A stretch of DNA of 64,000 nt from Anoplopoma fimbria. Its lineage: Eukaryota; Chordata; Actinopteri; Perciformes; Anoplopomatidae. How positions within the stretch are numbered: position 1 is the stretch's first letter; each line of letters starts with the position of its first letter. Below are positions 52,791 through 64,000 of the stretch, in pieces. A model generated the notes under the pieces. The model did no database searches and had not been told where the DNA came from. It worked only from the letters and a program-made list of their open reading frames with translations. The DNA lies in NCBI RefSeq assembly GCF_027596085.1, contig NC_072462.1, positions 21,613,421 through 21,677,420 of the forward strand, given 5' to 3'. A program made the position numbers and the translations under genes.

Positions 52791-54010
52791 AAAAGAACCC
52801 CTCCTCACACTAAACTCAACCACATGTACACACAGCTGATGGGACAAATAAGGACACCTGTGCAATGCACCTGTCTGAACTTTTATCAATGAACTTGTAC
52901 TGTATCTCCACTTCTGATTCAAACCATGGACCTTCGTGAGAACCCGTTAAAAAGTTGTCACACAGAACCAGATGCACAATCAAATCCTGGAAGAACTTAC
53001 TGCTCCTTTATTCCACCTTGTGTACCATGAACAGCAGGGGGCAGAGTCATCACGCACAGCAAACACATGGGGACAATACAAAGACAGTCTGTAACGTCAT
53101 ACATAATGTCACACATGACTTTACTGGGAAGGAGAATTGTGCATTTTGTCTTTTTTTTTTTTAAGGTGGGTTGAAATTGTTAAATGGCTTTTTCTATTGA
53201 GTCATGATCAAGGAACTTTGGGGTCGGGATGAGGGTCTCGTCTTTTGGGAAGACAACCTCAGCGTACAGCTGGGAGTTTAACTTGTTTGACCATTTGCGG
53301 TCATTTATCATGAACCATTCCAGCAAGATTAGCTGATAAATATTGAACTATGTTGCCACTTCTTTGTGTCACTTCATCTTTGTTGCAGTGTTTGAACAGA
53401 CATCTTCAACATTTGCCACCTTAGTTGATTATGAATTGACGAATTACCTGAAATGATGGGAATGACAGGGGCGTGGTGCAAAAAAGTGGACTGTTTTTTT
53501 TTATGCTACTCAAGCGAGTATAGATTGTCTGAGAGAAAGATGCTGTACCATTCCTCAAAAGCGAGGGCGTTTCTAGTCTGAATAAATTGGTTGACCGTTT
53601 TATTAAGCATGCTGCCACAGTTGTGGAAGAATTGATTAAACTAAATTAGAGTTTAAAACAAGAAAAAATGGTGCTGACAAAGGTTTTTACTTTTGTTTTC
53701 CTTTTTATTACCCAAGTGAACATAGTTTGTAAGATAAGAGAACGTTTTACGTTTTTTTATGTTTAATTTTAACTCCACTTTTCTAAGAGTAGTTACTGTA
53801 GTCGGGCTATTTTTGTTTCATGGTTTTGCCGCCAGAAGCCAACCAGTCTTTTTAAATGTTGTTAGTAAAGCAGTGACTGTCTTGAAAGGTATAAATGAAA
53901 AAAAGGTTATAAAAATGCAATTCATAACGTTCTGTTACATATTTCTGGACCGTGAACCATCCATCTAATTGGTTGTATCTTTTTCAATAAATTTACTACT
54001 AATGCATTTA
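52791..54010 (+). other. ehmt1 3' UTR with poly(A) signal
   Basis: AT-rich sequence after the stop. AATAAA at 53,986-53,991 is the best poly(A) signal, giving a 3' UTR of about 1.2 kb. A CTCF-like CAGCAGGGGGCAG lies at 53,032-53,044. Confidence 0.6.
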
Positions 54011-55495
54011 TTCTGATACGCCTTACTTGTTGCAGTTTTTCTTGGAAGGCAAGCCTGTTTGCTAAAATGTTACCTGAAAACGTTGCAGAATTTGAAAATT
54101 CCATTGCCTCTTTCTCCAGCTCTGTCATTTTGCAGATTTTCTTCAGGTCCAGTGAGGAATACTTTTTAGCTCCTTATCTTGTCAACCACAAACGCATCAC
54201 GGGAGGATCTTCAAACTGAAGCCTGCAGTCAGTTTGACCCTGAACAAACCGAGCAGCAGCTCCGTGTTGACAGACGGGCCCAGGGCCCGGTGCTTAAATA
54301 CTGGAGCAGCTGTGGCATCAAAGCTGCTGACACTTCCCACACTCCATTTGCTTTAATGAGTTTAGATTTTCAAAGCCTCTCGTTTGTGCCATGATTTTAG
54401 AGAGCTGCTGAAGAATTATTTTCAAGTGTACTTATACAGCACAATTAATATATAGAACTTTTTACATAGAATTAAAAGTGAAGAATTAAAGACAAGTCAA
54501 GTCATCACGATGGCTAACGATCAATAAAACACTCGAACTCTGTATGGTTGCATATTGACAGTGGTGATTACATCAGGTCATTGCATTATCATAGGTGAAA
54601 ATACAAATTTTAACATGCTGCAAGTAGTGTCTTAGTTTTGCATGTTACCATTTGCCACTTAGCACTAAACACAACGTACAGCTGTGGCTAATGTCATTAG
54701 TTTTTTAGGTAATTGGTAAATTGAATTGACTGTGAGCCAAAATTCCAACGTAGTCCATTGAGTTTTTGTTTAATATTCAGTCTGGCCTAAAGCTCAACAA
54801 ATCTGAGCGCATGAAAAAGCATATATATATATATATATATATATGACATTTTTAAAAACGTAATCTACAAAGCCACAAGTAAGCACAGCAGCAATAACAA
54901 CAAAACAGCTGAGGAGGAGAATGTCTGTTATAACAGAAATATTCAAGTAATGTACAATGCTTTCACATTAATGCAGTGCAATCTACTTAGTTCTTTTCCA
55001 CAGCTGCAACTAAACTAAGTCAGAGAAGAACGCTGTAGAAACAGGAATCTAATCAGCTGTTGTAGAAACAAACACCCAGTGGATTTGAATTCAAAATGCC
55101 CCCTGTATTATCAATGTAAAGAACGAGAGCACAGCAGGAAGTGAGTAGCTGTAACATCTGCAGGCCTTTTAGGTCTCATAAACTGGCCGATGATTGCTCC
55201 CTTCCTGGTTACCGGGGCGGACAGCGAAAAACAGAGCCGATAATTGAATCAGAGAAATTTCTCCTTGAGCATTGAAGACGGTTGGTCTGATAACAAGGTC
55301 CTTAACTGGCAGGACAGGAAGCAGCCTTTCCGCATTCCAAGGTGGGAGAAACTTTTTTTTTTTTTGTCTTTGCTGGAGCCCCTGCACTTGTGCCTCCTGC
55401 GGGGCAGACATACATACATGAACTGGGTGATGGTCAAATTGTTGCTTTATTCCACTTTTAAATTGGATTTATTCAAGTAATCCTGGAGAGCAGAT
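54011..55495. other. Intergenic; dispersed repeat fragment
   Basis: 54,590-54,750 holds a decayed copy of the repeat seen at 5,200 and 32,160 (GCCACTTAGCACTAAACACA, then ACAGCTGTGGCTAATGTCAT). A short (AT)n run lies near 54,823-54,844. No gene seen; 55,150-55,495 could include a 5' UTR of the next gene. Confidence 0.5.
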
Positions 55496-57611
55496 ATGAA
55501 GAGATCACTTCCTTACAACTCCAGATGGGCAGAGAGACGATCCACGGTGGTTTATGGTATGTTCATTCTGGTTCTTATCGCCTTTGTTTGCATTTATTTA
55601 CATTTCTTTATTGAATGGTTAACCATTAGGGTAGCAAAATCTGAGTTGAGGCAGACCTCTGGGCCAAACTGACAGTCATGGCCTCCCCTCGGGATCATAC
55701 AATAAACAATATAATAACAGGGTAGAAAAGCATAAAAAAACATAATTTTTCATTTACTTTTCATGTTAATTAAGGTGTAAGAGAGGTTGACATAATCACA
55801 GATTCTAATCATTTTGTGGGAATAAGCAATACCAATAAATTGTGACTTTTTCAGATATTTTGACTTTTGACTCTTATATAACATCTACACTGTCCCAATG
55901 GGCCTAAGCCAGGGCAGTGTGAAGGTGAGCAAACACAGTGACACTAGGACCCTGAAACGGAAGCAGCTATATGTCATTCAGTCATTATTACTTATTAATT
56001 ACACCTGTGCTTTACCTACTGTGACCTACCAACATGTTTGTGAAAAAAAGGCCTATTTGGGCTGAAACGAAGACCATATTGGTGAGAAAGCACTTTTTGA
56101 TAACTTTTAACTAAGCATTTAAATAGATTAAAACTCAGTTAAAGGAGAGAAAAAAAACTTCCAACCATAGCCATGCAGATATAATGTTTAATTGTTTGCA
56201 ACATAATGAGGTTAGCACAATTCCTTTTTAGCACTACATGTTTTTACTGTAGTTCTTTTTCTATATTGTACAACATGTAAAATTGGGCATGTTAATTAGA
56301 AATGGCACTATGTCCCATCACCAGCGGTACGCGCAGCAACGTTGGGCTCCTGGAGGAAGCTCACCCTGGGGCCGGAGTACGAGGATACCTGGGCTCCGTC
56401 ACCCGACAGCAGCGGCCGTCCCGTTGAGAAGCGCGGGGATGAGGATGAGGAGGATGAGGAGGAGGAGCCGGGGCTGGTCGAGGGGGCAGACCCGGAGGGA
56501 CCGTCATGGAGAGCCGCCGTTGACACCGACACCGACACCGTGCAGAAGTATGACTCAGTTTTACACGTGGACGGGCTGAGCAGAGAGGGAAGGAGAGACG
56601 GTCTGCGCCAGATGGTCAGGAAGCACGAAACCCTGAACAGCACGCCATGGCCCCGCGGGTGAGTCACTGTACTAACATTTAAACTATATGTTAAAAAGAA
56701 CAACTTCTTAATTATATATTAAAAAAAGTTAAACTCTTGCATTTAAATAACCTTAAGGAAAATTTAAGCAATTGAAATAATAAAACGTACAAATGGATAC
56801 TGAAAGGGGTTGGTGAGATTAAATAATAAGAATGGTAATCATCAGTTGATGGTGGGTTACTCAACTGCAAGGCCCCTAATAACCAAGGTGGTTCCAGGGA
56901 ATGAAATACTGTATGTGGCCCAAAACTTACTGTGTGATAATTAGGTTTAACACAATAATTCAGGAAGGTAATAAGAACAACACTGAAATGATGAAGGGAA
57001 ATAAACTAGATTTGACACAGGGAACTTCTTCAATAGGAGGCCCCAAGATGAATGAATGAAGCAGAACCCACCTAGGCTAAGCTAAGAGCCCTTGTATTGT
57101 GAGGAAATTAAAGCCAATTAGAAACCACAGTCATTATACAGCATCTTGTGCTTTAGTGGTTTATTTTCCCAAACACATTTTAAATTAAATTAGTTGACAG
57201 TGACAAAGCAAGCCCAGAGCCTTTGGGGGCCAATGGAGTTCTCATTGAGCCGAGGGTAGCCGCCCCTCTTTGTCCAGCTAGACATTCAATTTGTATACAA
57301 ACATTGGTCTTTTTGGTATATTTGTTTATACTGTTTATAATAGAATAACTCCAGTTCTCTAGATATTTTCAGTTGGGTAGTTGTTAAAAATGGAGCATTA
57401 TTATTTCTACATTAACAGTTTATTCAGTAATATCACCACAAAAGTTGATACATCAACTCTTTAATTTTCTTTCTGCAGTACATTTACTGAACCACTAGGT
57501 GGCTCCTCAGCCGTATTTAGAGCATCTGTGTTCATGATAAATCTGCAGATGATGAAGCTGAGAGCTAAATTTGATATTTTTCAAGAAGAGCAGAAACGGC
57601 ACAAAACTTAA
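55496..57611 (+). CDS. Unrecognised candidate gene, 3 exons, acidic 175-aa protein
   Basis: Exon 1 55,496-55,556 (MKRSLPYNSRWAERRSTVVY, donor GTATGT), exon 2 56,325-56,658 (donor GTGAGT) and exon 3 57,479-57,611 (acceptor TTCTTTCTGCAG, stop TAA) join in phases 1 and 2 to a 175-residue open frame. Exon 2 is GC-rich and codon-like compared with its flanks. It encodes SWRKLTLGPEYEDTWAPSPD, an acidic run (GDEDEEDEEEEPG) and KYDSVLHVDGLSREGRRDGL. No signal peptide or membrane segment is visible, so a soluble protein is likely. I do not recognise the family. Exon 2 could begin 12 bp later, at a second AG (56,337), without changing frame. Exon 3 is the least certain; a CTCF-like motif lies inside it. 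Confidence 0.5.
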
Positions 57612-59446
57612 TCCATTTATAATTGGACTCTGGATGTGATTAAGTCAACAACTAGTTTTGTCTTGTGTGCAGTTGGTTCATTGGATTGAACATGTAGGGC
57701 AAACAACAAATGCATTCACATTAAGGTTTGAAGATTGGTCGGATATTGTGCTGTAGGTGTTAGTCATACTTCACACATGTTCATGAATGAATGGCATCAC
57801 GTAGTTTTACCACAAATTGAATCATCTTCCGTTTGAAAGTCTCAAAATGATTGACAGCACAGTATCAGTGTTTACATATCTAACACCACTGCCCACATAC
57901 CTTTCATATATAGTGTAATGTTTGTGTGTACACATACATTTGAAAACATTTGATTGAATACCCTACAAACAGAAACATTTTTGAAAATGAGCCTATTGTC
58001 TACTATTATATGAACCATCATATTGTGGCTCTTGGAGAAAAAAGACAGGAAATGGAAACTGCTTAGTGAAAACAAATACAAGCTTTAAATCGAAGTGCCC
58101 GAGTGAAAAGTTTTGATGTCGCATTTTAATTCCTTTTCTAAATCTAATTTGGAAAGCATAACCATCATCTCCAGTAAACGGCACAGTGAAAACGTTCCCA
58201 GCGGTAATTAACGTTTGTCTCAACAGCCTACGAACTAAATTTATAGCGTCTGTGAATCCCTGTAGCCCCCATACACATGGCTTGTTTATTTCCTGCCAAT
58301 GATAAACAACTTACTACTGACATAATCAAAAATAGTATAGTACATTAAACTGTACGCACACACCCCATGACAACACTGACCGTTTAGTCTCAGTAATAAA
58401 ATACAATACACCAAAATTAAATAGACAAACAATAACTGCATGCAGTGATACTGTCTGACATAAGACTGTCAATGAGAGAGCTATAGACTAAGTCATTTAA
58501 AGAAATAAATATGTTGTATATGTTTCTTTAAATTGAATTTAAATTTGGAATATTCCTAAATACCTGAAAGTAACCTGCAAAGTACTGTTTCGAGCAGAGC
58601 TCCAGTGCACTTTGCTGACGCCAGGCCTGTAGAGCAGTCACATGGTTCATGCCAACAAAGGTCATATCATCTGCATGTAAAGTATACATCATCGTTTTTG
58701 TTTCGTGTCATTGTACCAGTAGATATACAAAATTACAGAGGAGATAAGACAACTCTGTGGAGCTTCTGTGTTAATGATGAGCTTATTCTGGGAGGCACTG
58801 GCTGTGGACACTAATAACCCCAGTGTGCTTTCTGGTTAAATTCAATGGATTTTGCACAATGTATGGAGGCAGCACTTAACTTATAACTGACCCCAAACAT
58901 CACTATGTAGGATTAATATTTCTTTGTTCTTTCTGCAAACAACATTAATGCGTAGCCTATTTACAAATGTTTTCCTTTTTCTGCAAAATAATAATGCTTT
59001 TTGGCCAATTTGTATATTTTGTCACATTCATCAAATGTGCAAGTTCTATTGAAGGGTTGTCAGTTTAATAGTTTCTACCTTCTGGCTTTTAATGAGGTAA
59101 AAAGAAAAGAAGGAAATAAATGGGAAGATTTTTCATTAATAATATTACTATTATTATTGTTTGATATAGATTTTTAAGCATATAGCAGTACGCTCTGAAG
59201 GAACCCTAAACAACAAGGTCAAGTAAAACTAATTCAAACAAAATGTAATGGTAAAATATAGAATTAAGACAATGTGGCTACTACTGGTTTAGATTCACAT
59301 ACTATTGTTAGTTTTCACGTATACCTTATGCATTTTAATCCGAAGGAAAGTGTCTGATTCTGTCAACAAGGTAGGTATGCTAACATTATTTCCATACATA
59401 AAGTGTCATTTCATTTACATTGACTGAGAAAAAAAAAATCTGATCT
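57612..59446. other. No gene recognised
   Basis: AT-rich intergenic sequence. Open frames here are short and look random. Confidence 0.5.
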
Positions 59447-60247
59447 TTGCAATTATTGTTTTCGTAGTAATCTGCCTCTGCACTATACTTTTGCTCTGGT
59501 TTATGCTTTAAGATGCTTGTTTAAGAAAGGAGATGCACTTATGACTTCTGGTGACTAGTAGTTCTCTTGAATACCTATGTTGAATACACTTCCTGTAAGT
59601 CGCTTTGGATAAAAGCGTCTGCTAAATGACTGTAATGTAATGTATCTGTTGATATGTTAAGATACCTGTCTAAAATGTTTGCCTTTTGCTTAATACAATG
59701 GAGGAGAATGGGTTTTCATTGAAGCATTGAAAAATTAAGCTCCAATGTCTTTATTCTTTTTTTCTTTAGAAAACAATGCCCCTAAATCATCTGAACCCAT
59801 CATCAGTTTTCAATGGATCTACTTTTTACCCCAAAAATAGTCCCAAATGAAAACAGGAAAGCAAGTCTGCTCAAGTTATTTATAAAGAAAAAATGTCAAG
59901 TTCCACTTTTTCTTTGCAGCACATTAATAAGTTATTTTAGAGGAAATTTAAAGTACCATCGTTAATGTTCAACAACACTCCATCATGCAGATGAAACAAA
60001 TATCAGTAATTATCATATTTTAACAAAAAATGTTTATATTTCAGCTTGAGGTAAGGTCTCCTGTATATCTTTGCACTACATCAAACAGGTGTTCCTGATT
60101 TCCTGGTCACTCAGTAGACTGCGTGTGTGTGTTTGTGTGTCATTCAGCAAGAAAAAATGTCAAGTTCCACTTTTTCTTTGCAGCACATTAATAAGTTATT
60201 TAATAATATTAATAAGCTAAATGACTGTAATGTAATGTAATGTAATG
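59447..60247 (+). mobile_element. LINE-mediated 3' transduction insert (copy of 29,985-30,691)
   Basis: 59,447-60,149 repeats 29,985-30,691 almost exactly: LINE tail followed by 509 bp of ehmt1 intron 1 flank. Then 60,150-60,201 repeats 59,886-59,937 of the same insert. A short AATAATATTAATAA bridge follows, and the insert ends in GCTAAATGACTGTAATG plus more TGTAA units. The LINE part is 5'-truncated. No clear target-site duplication was seen. Confidence 0.8.
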
Positions 60248-61035
60248 CATGCACTTGCTAGATTTTTTTAAATTTTCTTTGCATTGCAAGATCTTTAGAG
60301 AGCTGCCATCATCTGTACAGACAACATGTTTCCCTGTTGAAAGGTTGATTAGTGAACTACAGTAAGTTGTCCAGTCTCTTTATAACCAGCCAACAGACTG
60401 TGAGCGCGTCTGTGCGCTCGAACCACCGATTGGCCCGTTTTGGTCACATGTTCTCTTCCTTATTCCACCGAGGACTCGCTATATAGCCTTCAGCCCGCAT
60501 ACAGGGAGCGATCAGGCAGAAATCTCAGAACTTGGATTGGCTTATCTTCCTTTTTTCTCTCAGCTGAGAGAAGAAAACGGAGGAACATAACCTCAGTGTT
60601 TTATTCTGACGCACCTGAACGTTTCAACTGGTGTGTGGATGCTGACACGATGCTGTCAGGGTTCTGGACACAGACAAGGCGATCTGGTTTCATTTCACCG
60701 TGATTTTCTTTTTTTCTTCCTCCACTGAGAGCCAGGCTGGTATGGATGCAACAGCCTGAGAGAAGTGACATATTGCACAGCTGAAGTGCTTTATTAAACT
60801 TTTCAGTTTAATTTCTCTGAAGATGAATGAATGCAAAGGATCAAGAGAACATGGTTTTCTATGAGGCCACCTTATTTCATTTTTTCTTCTTCTCCATCAT
60901 CCAAAAAAACGCATTGCTTTGTGTCCACTCTGCTAAGCTGTGGTTTGGATGAAGTGTGTTTGTTGTGATGCGTCTCTCCTCCATTTCCACTGACACCAGT
61001 TTGGATTTACCCCTTTGGATCTGTGCGTTTCCAGA
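60248..61035 (+). other. Region upstream of the cacna1b start, probable promoter and 5' UTR
   Basis: Includes a GC-richer stretch (60,390-60,620). No in-frame coding extension upstream of the ATG at 61,036. Exact transcription start unknown. Confidence 0.45.

Positions 61036-64000
<2,965 letters not shown>

Overview
This is nuclear DNA of a ray-finned fish, most likely a percomorph-type teleost. Intron-split vertebrate genes with small introns sit among V-SINEs, L2/CR1-type LINE 3' tails ending in (TGTAA)n, a Tc1/mariner remnant and many microsatellites. The genes belong to the block found at human 9q34.3.

Layout. 1-955: 3' part of a dead non-LTR retrotransposon on the minus strand. 956-13,815: no certain gene; repeats, plus one candidate alternative first exon at 11,764. 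13,816-17,317 (+): the last three coding exons of a taperin-like gene (tprn), opening with a KISF PP1-docking motif, followed by a long 3' UTR. 21,045-23,706 (-): complete ssna1 in 3 exons (114 aa), convergent with tprn. 24.1-28.3 kb: SINE, LINE tails and a tandem array rich in (TTA)n that stops about 100 bp before the ehmt1 start codon. 28,374-52,790 (+): complete ehmt1 (GLP H3K9 methyltransferase). I can place 26 coding exons with consistent phases, giving 1,344 aa with acidic, Cys-rich, ankyrin and pre-SET/SET regions. 55,496-57,611 (+): an unrecognised candidate 3-exon gene (175 aa, acidic). 61,036 to window end (+): the first two coding exons of a Cav2 calcium channel alpha-1 subunit, called cacna1b from its place beside ehmt1. 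Its first intron is a U12-type AT-AC intron.

The genes do not form one pathway: ssna1 is a centrosome/cilium coiled-coil protein, tprn a PP1-binding actin/stereocilia protein, ehmt1 a chromatin repressor and cacna1b a presynaptic channel. What links them is conserved synteny. The most unusual structure is a pair of about 700 bp near-identical segments, 30 kb apart. It looks like a recent LINE-mediated 3' transduction from ehmt1 intron 1 to the region upstream of cacna1b. All calls come from reading the sequence; no database search was run.
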